A stretch of DNA of 64,000 nucleotides, from NCBI GenBank assembly GCA_964236695.1, contig CAXSFU010000012.1:6823-70822 (forward strand), given 5' to 3'. This DNA comes from CAXSEF01 sp964236695. Lineage in GTDB: Bacteria > Pseudomonadota > Alphaproteobacteria > Acetobacterales > Acetobacteraceae. The notes below the pieces were generated by a model. The model worked only from the letters and a program-made list of their open reading frames with translations. It was not told where the DNA came from and searched no databases. Positions 1-8,539 of the stretch are shown piece by piece (position 1 is the stretch's first letter; each line of letters opens with the position of its first letter). Made by a program: the position numbers and the translations under genes.

Positions 1-358
1 ACAGGCGGCCGACGTCGCGCACGGATTCGGGGGGGATGCGGAAGTGGCGCTTGAAGGCGTCGATCTCGGTGCGGCTGACGTTACCGTCGCACTTGGCGAG
101 CTTGGCGGAGAGCACGACGACGGCGATGGCGAACAGCTGGTCTCTGCGGCCGAACATGGCGGCGAGGCGGGCGGGGCCGAGCAGGGTGCCCATCCTGGCG
201 CCGGCCTGGGCGCCGGCGCCGAGCATGCCGGCGCGGTTGAGGCCGGGCAGGCCGCCCTGGTCGGCGGCGTGGCCGAGGGCCGCGCCCATCATCGCGCCGA
301 ACGGGCCGCCCATCACGAAGCCGGCGGCGCCGCCCAGCATCTTGCCCCAGTATGCCAT
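1..358 (-). CDS. DjlA/TerB-like protein, 5' part only
   Basis: The start codon is at 358 and the reading frame runs off the left edge, so only the first 119 or so residues are visible. The N-terminus (MAYWGKMLGGAAGFVMGGPF) is a Gly/Ala-rich hydrophobic segment, followed by a region around residues 70-115 with the acidic-helix pattern of TerB/DjlA domains (AVVVLSAKLAKCDGNVSRTE, then FKRHFRI). DjlA is a membrane-anchored J-domain co-chaperone with a TerB-like central domain; a C-terminal J domain would lie outside the window. The gene is transcribed away from rnpB. The family call rests on the TerB-like stretch; a stand-alone TerB-domain protein is equally possible. Confidence 0.65.
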   Translation of the reverse strand, partial: MAYWGKMLGGAAGFVMGGPFGAMMGAALGHAADQGGLPGLNRAGMLGAGAQAGARMGTLLGPARLAAMFGRRDQLFAIAVVVLSAKLAKCDGNVSRTEIDAFKRHFRIPPESVRDVGRL

Positions 359-513
359 GGGTTTGTCCTACCACGGCGCGGTGCGGCGCGGCAAAGCAGG
401 CGTGGCGCGGCGGCGGCGGCGCGCGGGACGGTTGCGGCGCGGCGCTCGGCCGCGTGGGGAGGGATTTGGTCTGCGGCGGCTCTTGACCTGTGCGGCGCCA
501 CCCCGCAGAAGGC

Positions 514-945
514 GGGAGCCAGACGGCTGGACGGCCGCTGCCGCACAACCTGCGGTGGAGGAAAGTCCGGGCTCCACGGGAATACGGTGCCGGTCAACGG
601 CCGGCGGGGGCGACCCCAGGGACAGTGCCACAGAAAACAAACCGCCCGGCCGCGTCTCCAGGATCGGGGGCCGCCGACGGGCAAGGGTGAAACGGTGCGG
701 CAAGAGCGCACCGCGCCCCTGGCAACAGGGGCGGCAGGGCAAACCCCACCGGGAGCAAGACCGAATAGGGGCGGCCGGCGGCACGGGTTCGCCCGTGGTC
801 CGCGGGGACATTCCCGTCCCGTCGCCCGGGTTGGTCGCGCGAGGCGCGCAGCGATGCGCGTCCCAGAGGAATGGCCGTCCCGTGTCCGGGCGCTCCGGCG
901 TCCGGGCGCGGACAGAACCCGGCTTACAGGCCGTCTGGCAGCGGC
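514..945 (+). ncRNA. rnpB: RNase P RNA (M1-type)
   Basis: Catalytic RNA of RNase P, which removes 5' leaders from tRNA precursors. The universally conserved core block GGAGGAAAGTCCGGGCTCC is at 557-575, and near the 3' end is the matching ACAGAACCCGGCTTACAG block (about 912-929). The P1 helix is visible: GCCAGACGGC at 518-527 pairs with GCCGTCTGGC at 930-939. The length of about 430 nt suits an alphaproteobacterial type A RNA. The ends are set from the P1 pairing and are accurate to perhaps 10 nt. No protein gene competes for this stretch; translations through it are artefacts. Confidence 0.93.
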
Positions 946-962
946 CCCGGCAGAATGCCGGG
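946..962 (+). terminator. Possible hairpin terminator after rnpB
   Basis: A CCCGGC arm (946-951), 5-nt loop and GCCGGG arm (957-962) lie just beyond the RNase P RNA. There is no T-run, so this may equally be a processing or stability element. The stretch from here to 1131 holds nothing else I recognise. Confidence 0.3.
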
Positions 963-1131
963 CGCGGGCGGCGGCCGCGGAGTCGGAGCGCCGAAGGGTG
1001 CCGAAACCGGAACGAAGCAGGAACTCGACGACCCTATATCGTTTCGAGATCGGTTCTACAGATCGCGCCGTAAGCCGTTGAGCTGGACGATAAAAAGCTT
1101 CGGCCACGTCGCGCTTGTCTCGGGTTTCCCT

Positions 1132-1172
1132 TTGACGCCCCACGAAAACCCATGGTATCCCATGTCATCCCA
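1132..1172 (+). promoter_or_regulatory. dcw operon promoter overlapped by four MraZ boxes
   Basis: CCCA occurs at 1139-1142, 1149-1152, 1159-1162 and 1169-1172, exactly 10 bases apart; on the minus strand these are TGGG boxes separated by 6 bases. MraZ is known to bind direct TGGGN repeats with 5-nt spacing upstream of its own gene. A sigma-70-like pair overlaps the boxes: TTGACG at 1132-1137 and TATCCC at 1156-1161 (18-bp spacer). Occupied MraZ would therefore block RNA polymerase, which fits autorepression. The mraZ start codon lies 80 bases downstream. Confidence 0.75.
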
Positions 1173-1252
1173 TGGGGTGGACCGGCGCCGTCGCCGGAGC
1201 CCGGGACGCCGCGAGCGCAGGCGGACAGGATGGGGAGGTTGACCGGACGGGA

Positions 1253-1729
1253 ATGGCCAACTTCATGGGCACGCATCGCAACCGGCTGGACGCGAAGGGG
1301 CGGGTTTCGGTGCCCGCATCGTTCCGCGCCTGCCTGCGTGCCCCCGGGGGAGAGCCGAGCCTGGTGCTGCGGCCGTCGCAGAACCACCCGTGCATCGAGG
1401 GCTGGCCGGCCGAGGTGTTCGCCACCCTGGAGGCGCCGCTCGCGACGCTGGACGTGTTCAGCGAGGACCAGGAGGACATGGCCTCGCTGCTGTATGCCGA
1501 CGCCTTCCCGACCGACCCGGACCGAGAGGGACGCATCATCCTGCCCGAACCCATGGTTGCGTACGCGGGGCTGGGCGAGTCAGTGGTGTTCATGGGGCTC
1601 GGCCGCATCTTCCAGATGTGGGAGCCGGAGGCGGCGGATCGGCGGCGAGTCGAGGCGCGCGAGCGGGCCCGGCAGCGCGGCCTGACCCTGCCCGGGCGGA
1701 CGCCGGCACCCGGCGGGGCGGTCGCGTGA
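1253..1729 (+). CDS. mraZ: Transcriptional regulator MraZ
   Basis: DNA-binding regulator of the dcw cluster with two SpoVT/AbrB-like half-domains. The first is at residues about 8-50 (RNRLDAKGRVSVPASFR), the second around 87-120 (DREGRIILPE). The product is 158 residues, slightly longer than the usual 140-150. I chose ATG 1253 because the conserved N-terminus MxxFxGTHxNRLDAKGR begins there; ATG 1265 is an alternative. It is the first gene of the operon, and its TGA overlaps the GTG start of rsmH (GTGA). The array of four boxes upstream suggests autoregulation by this protein. Confidence 0.93.
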   Translation: MANFMGTHRNRLDAKGRVSVPASFRACLRAPGGEPSLVLRPSQNHPCIEGWPAEVFATLEAPLATLDVFSEDQEDMASLLYADAFPTDPDREGRIILPEPMVAYAGLGESVVFMGLGRIFQMWEPEAADRRRVEARERARQRGLTLPGRTPAPGGAVA

Positions 1730-2703
1730 GCGCCACGTCGGCGGGCCACGTTCCGGTGATGCTGGACGAGGTCCTCGGGCAGCTCGCCCCGCAGGCGGGG
1801 GGAGTCTACCTCGACGCGACGTTCGGCGGCGGCGGCTATGCGGCGGCGATCCTGGCGGCGGTGCCGTGCACGCTGTGGGCGATCGACCGCGACCCGGACG
1901 CGATCGCGCGCGGGGCTGCGCTGGCGGCGCGCCATCCCGGGCGGCTGCACCTGGTCGAGGGCGGGTTCGGCGACATGATGGCGCTGCTGGCGGAGCGGGG
2001 TGTTGCGGCGCTGGACGGGGTGGTGCTCGACCTCGGGGTGTCGTCGTTCCAGATCGACGACCCGGCGCGCGGCTTCAGCTTCCGCGCCGACGGGCCGCTC
2101 GACATGCGCATGGCGCGCTCCGGGACCACGGCGGCCGAGCTGGTGGCGACGCTGCCGGAGGCGGAGCTGGCGGACACGCTGTTCGAGCTGGGCGAGGAGC
2201 GGATGTCGCGGCGCATCGCCAAGGCGATCGTGGCGGCGCGCGCGCTGGCGCCGATCACCACCACCGGGCAGCTCGCCGCGGTCATCCGCGCGGCGGTGCC
2301 CAAGGTGCGTCAGGTGGCGGGGCGGCATGCGATCGACCCGGCGACGCGCTCGTTCCAGGCGCTGCGCATCAGGGTCAACGACGAGCTGGGGCAGATCGAG
2401 CGGGCGCTGGCGCAGGCGGTTCAGCTGCTGTCGCCGGGCGGGCGGCTGGTGGTGGTGGCGTTCCATTCGCTGGAGGACCGCATCGTCAAGCGGTTCATGA
2501 CGGAGGCGGCCGGGCGGCTGCCCGCACCCTCGCGCCACGACCCGGGCGGGCTGGCGCTGCGGCCGGACAGCGGCTTCTCGCTGCCCGGCGTCCGGGCGCT
2601 GCGGCCGACTCCGGAGGAGACGGACGCCAATCCGAGGAGCCGCAGCGCGCGCCTGCGCACCCTGGAGCGGCGCGTGACGCAACCCTGCGAGGCCAGACCG
2701 TGA
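1726..2703 (+). CDS. rsmH: 16S rRNA (cytosine(1402)-N(4))-methyltransferase RsmH
   Basis: SAM-dependent methyltransferase (formerly MraW) that modifies C1402 in the ribosomal P site. The SAM-binding loop DATFGGGG is at residues 30-37, the family motif LDLGVSSFQID near 97-107, and the conserved FHSLEDRIVKRF near residue 248. Length is 325 residues, close to the family norm of about 310. The GTG start overlaps the mraZ stop by 4 bases, and its stop shares one base with the ftsL ATG, so translational coupling is likely. Confidence 0.96.
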   Translation: MSATSAGHVPVMLDEVLGQLAPQAGGVYLDATFGGGGYAAAILAAVPCTLWAIDRDPDAIARGAALAARHPGRLHLVEGGFGDMMALLAERGVAALDGVVLDLGVSSFQIDDPARGFSFRADGPLDMRMARSGTTAAELVATLPEAELADTLFELGEERMSRRIAKAIVAARALAPITTTGQLAAVIRAAVPKVRQVAGRHAIDPATRSFQALRIRVNDELGQIERALAQAVQLLSPGGRLVVVAFHSLEDRIVKRFMTEAAGRLPAPSRHDPGGLALRPDSGFSLPGVRALRPTPEETDANPRSRSARLRTLERRVTQPCEARP

Positions 2704-3575
2704 TGATCCGTCCCCTGACCTGCTTGTGCATGCTGCTGGCCGGCGGTTCCGGCCTGTACCTGTACCAGGAGAAGCACCGCACCTCGCTGCTCGATCGAGA
2801 GATCACGCGCACCATCCACGCCAGCGAGGCGGCGCACGAGCGCACCGGGCTGCTGCGCGCGGAGTGGGCGCTGCTCAACGAGCCCGGGCGGCTGCAGGAC
2901 CTGGCCGACCGGTTCCTGGCGCTGCACGCGATGTCGCCGTCGCAGTTCGTTTCGGCCGGCGAGCTGGCGTCGCGGCTGCCCGCCGTGGCCGCGCCGTCCG
3001 CCGCGCCGGCGGCGACCGACGCCGAGGCGGTGGTGGCGGACGCCAGGCCGGCGGCGGACGCGGCGCCGGCGCGGGCCGATGCGGTTCGGGCCGGGGTGGC
3101 GCGTGCGGAGCCGGGTCGTGCCGGCGTGGCGATGGCGGCGGCCGGCGACGGAGGCCACGTCGAGCCGGTGGCGCATCCTGCGGTGGCGCCGGGGGGGCGC
3201 GCAGTGCTGGCGGCCGCGGAGGCGAGGGTCGCGCCGGCGGCGCCGCATCCGGCGCGCGTGTCGGAGGCGCACGGGGAGCGGCGTGCCGAGCCGGTCGCGG
3301 CGGCCGTGCGGTCGTATGCCGCCGCGGCTCCGGTCGCGGCGGGGTATGCCGGCGGGCGGGTGATGGCGCCGGTGCTGTCGGCGCTGGCGACGCCGGTGGT
3401 GGCGCACCCGCAGCGCGCAGAGCCGCTGCTGACCCGGGCCGCGGCGATGATGCCGGTGCGTCCAGCCTACGCTCCTTCCCCGCCTGCGTCGCCCGGGCCG
3501 TATTCCGGCTCGTCGCTGGGCACCGGGCGTGCCTCGCTGCCGCCCCCGGTGCCGATGGGCGCGGGAGCCCAGTGA
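2703..3575 (+). CDS. ftsL: Cell division protein FtsL, with long low-complexity tail
   Basis: The position between rsmH and ftsI, a short cytoplasmic N-terminus, one membrane segment (about residues 5-20) and a coiled-coil-like periplasmic stretch (about 22-80, ending LADRFLALHAMSPSQF) identify FtsL, a partner of FtsQ/FtsB and FtsW/FtsI in the divisome. The first 95 residues correspond to a normal alphaproteobacterial FtsL. The remaining 195 or so are Ala/Pro/Val/Arg-rich with no recognisable fold, making this protein (290 residues) about three times the usual length. The ATG at 2703 shares a base with the rsmH stop; an in-frame GTG lies one codon upstream. The stop overlaps ftsI. Confidence 0.82.
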   Translation: MIRPLTCLCMLLAGGSGLYLYQEKHRTSLLDREITRTIHASEAAHERTGLLRAEWALLNEPGRLQDLADRFLALHAMSPSQFVSAGELASRLPAVAAPSAAPAATDAEAVVADARPAADAAPARADAVRAGVARAEPGRAGVAMAAAGDGGHVEPVAHPAVAPGGRAVLAAAEARVAPAAPHPARVSEAHGERRAEPVAAAVRSYAAAAPVAAGYAGGRVMAPVLSALATPVVAHPQRAEPLLTRAAAMMPVRPAYAPSPPASPGPYSGSSLGTGRASLPPPVPMGAGAQ

Positions 3576-5704
3576 CGGACTCCCGGACCCCGGCTTCCGG
3601 CGAGGCGGCGCGGCCTGGCGGCGACGGCGTGGACCCCGGCGGGCTGCCGGCGCACGGCGACGCGGCGCATGGCAGTGGGCAGGGCGTGCGCGCGGAGACG
3701 GTGCGCATCACCGGCGGCGATCTGGCGCGGCGCGCGGCGCTGGAGCAGGGGCGCGCGCGGCTGCTGCTGGCGGCCGCCGGCTTCGCGGTGCTGTTCGGCG
3801 CGGTGGCGGCCAAGCTCACGGCGGCAACCGTGCTGTTCCCGATGCAGCCCACGCAGGCGGAGCTGCGGCCGCTGGTGCCGCACGACCCGGACCAGCCGGT
3901 GGTGGACGGCGACGGGGCGCCGGTCGCGGACGCGGCGCCCGCGCCTGGGCCGCGCGCCACGGTGACCGACCGCAACGGCGAGATCCTGGCGGTGTCGCTG
4001 CCGATGGCGTCGCTGTACGCCAACCCGCGCGAGATGATCGACCCGGCCCTGGCCGCGCACAGGATCAAGGGCGTGCTGCCGCGGCTGGACGAGGACGAGG
4101 CGCGCGCGCGGCTCGTGTCGGGCAAGCAGTTCGTCTATCTCGCGCGCCAGATCACGCCGCGCGAGGAGCTGGCGATCAACGCGCTCGGCATTCCCGGGGT
4201 GTACTTTCAGGAGGGCGAGAAGCGCCGCTACCCGCTGGGGCGGGTGGCCGCCCAGGTGCTCGGCGGCGTGGACGTCGACACCCACGGCGTGGCGGGAGTG
4301 GAGAAGGCGTTCGACGCGCGGCTGCGATCCGACACGACGCCGCTGCGGCTGTCGATCGACGTGCGCGTGCAGGCGGTGATGCGCGACGAGCTGGAGCACG
4401 CCAAGGACGAGTTCGGCGCCATCGGGGCGTGCGGCATCGTCATGGACGTGCGCACCGGCGAGGTGATCGCCATGGTCAGCCTGCCGGACTACGACGCGAA
4501 CAAGTTCGGCGACACCGCGCCCGACGACCGGTTCAACCGCGCGGTGACCGCGATGTACGAGCCGGGCAGCACGTTCAAGCTGCAGACGGCGTCGATGGCG
4601 CTCGACAGCGGCAGTGCGCATCTGGGCGACCAGTTCGACGCGGCGAACCCGATCCACATCGGGCGCTTCACCATCACTGACTTCGAGGGCAAGCACCGGT
4701 TCCTCTACCTGCCGGAGGTGCTGGCGTATTCGTCGAACCTGGGGGCGGCGCACATGGCGCTCGGCGTGGGCGCGGAGCGGCAGCGGGCCTGGCTGAAGAA
4801 CATGGGGATGTTCAGCCGCATCGGCATCCAGCTCCCCGAGGCGGGGCTGCCGATCGTGCCGCCGGCGGCCGCGTGGAAGGAGGCGGTGACCATGACCGTC
4901 GGCTTCGGGCACGGCATCGCGGTCAGCCCGCTGCACGTGGTGCGCGGCACGGCGGCGGTGGCCAACGGCGGCATCGTGCTGAAGCCGACGATCCTGGCCG
5001 CCGAGCCGGGGGCGCCGCTGCCGGAAGGCACGCGGGTGATGTCGCAGGCGACGTCGGACACGATGCGCAAGCTGATGCACCTCGTGGTCACCGACGGCTA
5101 CGGCAAGCCGGCGAACGTTCCGGGGTATTTCGTCGGCGGCAAGACCGGGACGGCGGAGAAGAACAGCGGGCACGGCTACAAGAAGCACAGCAACGTCAGC
5201 GCCTTCATGAGCGTGTTCCCGATGAACGCGCCGCGCTATGCCGTGTACTTCATGCTCGACGAGCCGCACGGCAACAAGAGCACCGGCGGGTATTCCACGG
5301 CGGGCGCGGTGTCGGCGCCAGGGGCCGGGCGGGTGATCGCGCGGATCGCGCCGATGCTGGGGCTGTTCCCGCAGATGCAGAACTACGACGCGATCGCGGC
5401 CTCGCTCTACATCCCGCTGCAGCCGGGGCATCCCGGCGAGCACCAGAACAACGAGCCGGGGGTGCGGCCGAAGCCGCTGCCGATGGAGGAGCCTGACGCG
5501 GCGGCCGCGGCGCCGCAGGTCGTGGCCCGCGCGCCGGGGGCGCAGCAGGTGCGGCCGGTGCTGTCCTCGCCGGCGGCGGCGCTTGGGGGGGCGCAGCCTG
5601 CGCCGCGGCCAGGACCGCTGCCGGTGGTGCAGCCGGCGCGCAACGCTGTGGTGATGCGGCGCGAGGCGCGGGCCGCCGGCGAGACCCTCGTTGCGGCTCG
5701 CTGA
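3572..5704 (+). CDS. ftsI: Peptidoglycan D,D-transpeptidase FtsI (PBP3)
   Basis: Septal class B penicillin-binding protein that cross-links peptidoglycan with FtsW. Visible order: cytoplasmic N-terminal tail (about 60 residues), membrane segment at about 63-80, dimerisation/pedestal domain, then the transpeptidase domain. Catalytic motifs are STFK with Ser333, SSN at 387-389 and KTG at 524-526. The 710 residues exceed the common 580-650 because of the N-terminal extension and an Ala/Pro-rich C-terminal tail from about residue 620. GTG 3572 overlaps the ftsL stop by 4 bases. The gene overlaps murE by 14 bases. Confidence 0.96.
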   Translation: MTDSRTPASGEAARPGGDGVDPGGLPAHGDAAHGSGQGVRAETVRITGGDLARRAALEQGRARLLLAAAGFAVLFGAVAAKLTAATVLFPMQPTQAELRPLVPHDPDQPVVDGDGAPVADAAPAPGPRATVTDRNGEILAVSLPMASLYANPREMIDPALAAHRIKGVLPRLDEDEARARLVSGKQFVYLARQITPREELAINALGIPGVYFQEGEKRRYPLGRVAAQVLGGVDVDTHGVAGVEKAFDARLRSDTTPLRLSIDVRVQAVMRDELEHAKDEFGAIGACGIVMDVRTGEVIAMVSLPDYDANKFGDTAPDDRFNRAVTAMYEPGSTFKLQTASMALDSGSAHLGDQFDAANPIHIGRFTITDFEGKHRFLYLPEVLAYSSNLGAAHMALGVGAERQRAWLKNMGMFSRIGIQLPEAGLPIVPPAAAWKEAVTMTVGFGHGIAVSPLHVVRGTAAVANGGIVLKPTILAAEPGAPLPEGTRVMSQATSDTMRKLMHLVVTDGYGKPANVPGYFVGGKTGTAEKNSGHGYKKHSNVSAFMSVFPMNAPRYAVYFMLDEPHGNKSTGGYSTAGAVSAPGAGRVIARIAPMLGLFPQMQNYDAIAASLYIPLQPGHPGEHQNNEPGVRPKPLPMEEPDAAAAAPQVVARAPGAQQVRPVLSSPAAALGGAQPAPRPGPLPVVQPARNAVVMRREARAAGETLVAAR

Positions 5705-7160
5705 GATGCTCGAGGTCGCGGGGATCGCAGGGGGTGCGGGCGCGGCTGCGGCCGGGCTCGCGGTCGCGGCGGTGACGGCGGACAGCCGCCAGGTGCGGCC
5801 GGGCACCCTGTTCGTCGCCCTGCCCGGGGCGCGCGGCGACGGGCGCGGCTTCATCGCCGATGCGGTGGCGCGTGGCGCGGTGGCGGTGCTGGCGCCGGTG
5901 GGCACGCGCTGGCCGGCAGGGATTCCGGTGCGGCCGCTGATCGAGGACGCGGAGCCGCGCAGGGCGCTGGCGCTGCTGGCGGCGGCCCATGCCGGGGCGC
6001 AGCCGGCGTGCGTGGTCGCGGTCACCGGCACCAACGGCAAGACCAGCACGGTCGAGTTCCTGCGTCAGCTCTGGGCGATGGGCGGGCTGGCCGCGGCCAG
6101 CCTGGGCACGCTCGGCGTGGTGGCGCCGGGGTGGGCGGGCGGCGGCGGGCTGACCACGCCGGACCCGGTGGCGCTGGCCGGCCTCCTGGCGGGGCTGGCG
6201 CGCGAGGGCGTGGCGCACGCGGCGATGGAGGCGTCGAGCCACGGGCTGGACCAGTTCCGCCTCGACGGGGTGCGGCTGGCGGCGGCGGGGTTCTCCAACC
6301 TGACGCGCGACCACCTGGATTATCACGGTTCGATCGGGGCGTACCGCGCGGCCAAGCTGCGGCTGTTCGCGGAGCTGCTGCCGGAGGGCGCGGTGTGCGT
6401 GGCCAACGCGGACATGGACCCGGACACCTTTGCGGCGCTGCGCGAGGTCGCGCGGGCGCGGCGGCTCGACCTGCGCGGCTTCGGCGCGGCGGACGGCTGG
6501 GTGCGGCTGAAGCGCGCCGTGCCGCGGCCGGACGGGCTGGCGCTGGAGCTGGTGGTGGAAGGCTCGGCGCACGAGCTGCTCCTGCCGCTGGCGGGGCGGT
6601 TCCAGGCGGAGAACGCGCTGCTTGCGGCAGGACTTGCGGAGGCAACGGGGATGGCGGACGCGCTCGGGCGCATCGGCGGGCTCGTCGGCGTGCGCGGGCG
6701 GATGGAGCTGGTGGCGCGCGTCGGCGGCGCAGCGGCGTACGTGGACTACGCGCACACGCCGGACGCGCTGGCGCGGCTGCTGTCGGCGCTGCGGCCGCAC
6801 ACGGCGGGGCGGCTGGTGTGCGTGTTCGGCGCGGGCGGCGACCGCGACGCGGGCAAGCGCGGGCCGATGGGGGCAGCGGTGGCGGCGGGTGCCGACCGGG
6901 CGATCGTGACCGACGACAACCCGCGCACGGAGGACGCGCAGGCGATCCGGGCGGCGGTGCTGGCCGGCTGTCCCGGCGGCGTGGAGATCGGCGACCGGGA
7001 GGCGGCGATCGCAGCCGGGCTGGACGGGCTGCGGGACGGCGACGTGCTGGTGGTGGCGGGCAAGGGGCACGAGAGCGGGCAGACCGTGGGCGCGCAGACG
7101 GTGCCGTTTGACGACGCGGCGGTGCTGCGCCGCCTGGTGTCCGCGACGGTGGCGGCATGA
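5691..7160 (+). CDS. murE: UDP-MurNAc-tripeptide ligase MurE (meso-DAP adding)
   Basis: Adds the third residue of the peptidoglycan stem peptide. The ATP-binding loop VTGTNGKTS is near residues 111-119, and the DNPR motif near residue 408 (DDNPRTED) is the signature of meso-diaminopimelate rather than lysine specificity. Length is 489 residues, normal for the family. I chose TTG 5691 because it gives the typical N-terminus MRLAEML; the alternative ATG at 5706 would drop that and start with LEVAG. The start lies inside the end of ftsI, and the stop overlaps murF (ATGA). Confidence 0.95.
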   Translation: MRLAEMLEVAGIAGGAGAAAAGLAVAAVTADSRQVRPGTLFVALPGARGDGRGFIADAVARGAVAVLAPVGTRWPAGIPVRPLIEDAEPRRALALLAAAHAGAQPACVVAVTGTNGKTSTVEFLRQLWAMGGLAAASLGTLGVVAPGWAGGGGLTTPDPVALAGLLAGLAREGVAHAAMEASSHGLDQFRLDGVRLAAAGFSNLTRDHLDYHGSIGAYRAAKLRLFAELLPEGAVCVANADMDPDTFAALREVARARRLDLRGFGAADGWVRLKRAVPRPDGLALELVVEGSAHELLLPLAGRFQAENALLAAGLAEATGMADALGRIGGLVGVRGRMELVARVGGAAAYVDYAHTPDALARLLSALRPHTAGRLVCVFGAGGDRDAGKRGPMGAAVAAGADRAIVTDDNPRTEDAQAIRAAVLAGCPGGVEIGDREAAIAAGLDGLRDGDVLVVAGKGHESGQTVGAQTVPFDDAAVLRRLVSATVAA

Positions 7161-8539
7161 GCCTGTGGAGCGCGGACGCGCTGTGTGCGGCGACCGGGGG
7201 CGTGATGACCGTGCCGTTCCATGCCGACGGGGTGTCGATCGACACGCGCACGCTGCGGCCGGGGGAGATGTTCGTGGCGCTGGCGGGCGTCGGCGGCGAC
7301 GGGCACGACCACGTGGCGGCAGCGCTGTCTGCGGGGGCGGCGGGGTGCCTGGTGGCGCGTGCCGAGGGTGCGCCGGACGGGGCCAGGCTGCTGGTGGTAG
7401 GCGACACGCTGGACGGGCTGACGGCGCTGGGGGCGGCGGGGCGCGAGCGGTTCACCGGCTCGGTGGTCGCGGTGACCGGCAGCGTCGGCAAGACCACGAC
7501 CAAGGAGATGCTGCGGGCGGTCCTCGGCGCGTCGGGCAGCGTGCATGCCGCGCAGGCCTCGCACAACAACCATTGGGGGGTGCCGCTGACGCTGTCGCGG
7601 CTGCCGGAGGATGCGGGGTTCTGCGTCGTCGAGATCGGCATGAACCATCCCGGCGAGATCGCGCCGCTGTCGCGTCTGGCCGGGCCGGATGTCGCTGTGA
7701 TCACCCGGATCGCGGCCGCCCATGTCGGGCATCTCGGCAGCCTGGACGCGATCGCGGACGAGAAGCTGTCGGTGCTCGACGGCGTGCTGGCCGGCGGCAC
7801 GGCGGTGCTGCCGGCGGATGGCGCGCAGGCGGCGCGGCTGCGCGAGGCGGCGCGTCGCTTCGAGCCCGGCGTGTGGGTCGTGACGTTTGGCGAGGCGGAT
7901 TGCGATGCCCGGCTGGTGTCCTGCGTCGGCGATGCGGACGGCAGCGAGGTGGCGGCACGGATCGGCGGCGTGGAGCACCGGTTCCGGGTGGGCGCGCCGG
8001 GCCGGCACATGGCCGAGAACGCGGTGGCCGCGCTGGCGGCGGCGCATGCGGCGGGCGCGAACGTCGCGGCGGGGGCGGCGGCGCTGGCCGGGTTCGGCGC
8101 AGGCGACGGGCGCGGCGCGCGGCGGCCGATCCTGGGCGGGGCGGCGGTGCTGCTCGACGAGAGCTACAACGCGTCGGGCGCCTCGGTGCGCGCGGCTCTG
8201 TCGGTGCTGGCGCTGCAGCCGGCGGCGCGCAGGGTCGCGGTGCTCGGCGACATGCTGGAGCTGGGCGGGCACGCCCGCGCCGAGCATGAGGGGCTGGCCG
8301 GGGCGGTGGCGGAGGCGGCGGGGCTGGTGCACTGCTGCGGGCCGATGATGCGTCACCTGTTCGACGCGCTGCCGGAGGCGCTGCGGGGCGCGTGGGCGCC
8401 GGACGCCGCGTCGCTGTGCGCGGCGGTGGCGGACTCGGTGCGGGCGGGCGACGCGGTGCTGGTCAAGGGCAGCCTTGGCAGCCGCATGCGGCTGGTGGTG
8501 GCGGCGCTCGACGCGGCCGGCGGCGGGGACGGCGCCTGA
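7157..8539 (+). CDS. murF: UDP-MurNAc-tripeptide--D-Ala-D-Ala ligase MurF
   Basis: Attaches the D-Ala-D-Ala dipeptide to complete the cytoplasmic pentapeptide precursor. The Mur ligase ATP loop VTGSVGKTTTKEM is at about residues 106-118; the usual Asn of TGSNGKT is Val here. Further support comes from the central ligase motif ending in EIGMNHPGEI and the C-terminal LDESYNASGASVRAAL stretch. Length is 460 residues. It overlaps murE by 4 bases and mraY by 1 base. Confidence 0.95.
   Translation: MSLWSADALCAATGGVMTVPFHADGVSIDTRTLRPGEMFVALAGVGGDGHDHVAAALSAGAAGCLVARAEGAPDGARLLVVGDTLDGLTALGAAGRERFTGSVVAVTGSVGKTTTKEMLRAVLGASGSVHAAQASHNNHWGVPLTLSRLPEDAGFCVVEIGMNHPGEIAPLSRLAGPDVAVITRIAAAHVGHLGSLDAIADEKLSVLDGVLAGGTAVLPADGAQAARLREAARRFEPGVWVVTFGEADCDARLVSCVGDADGSEVAARIGGVEHRFRVGAPGRHMAENAVAALAAAHAAGANVAAGAAALAGFGAGDGRGARRPILGGAAVLLDESYNASGASVRAALSVLALQPAARRVAVLGDMLELGGHARAEHEGLAGAVAEAAGLVHCCGPMMRHLFDALPEALRGAWAPDAASLCAAVADSVRAGDAVLVKGSLGSRMRLVVAALDAAGGGDGA

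Noticed and set aside
36..1143. Several frames of 120-345 codons across rnpB
   Set aside because: The region is RNase P RNA by its conserved core; the translations are Arg-rich artefacts.
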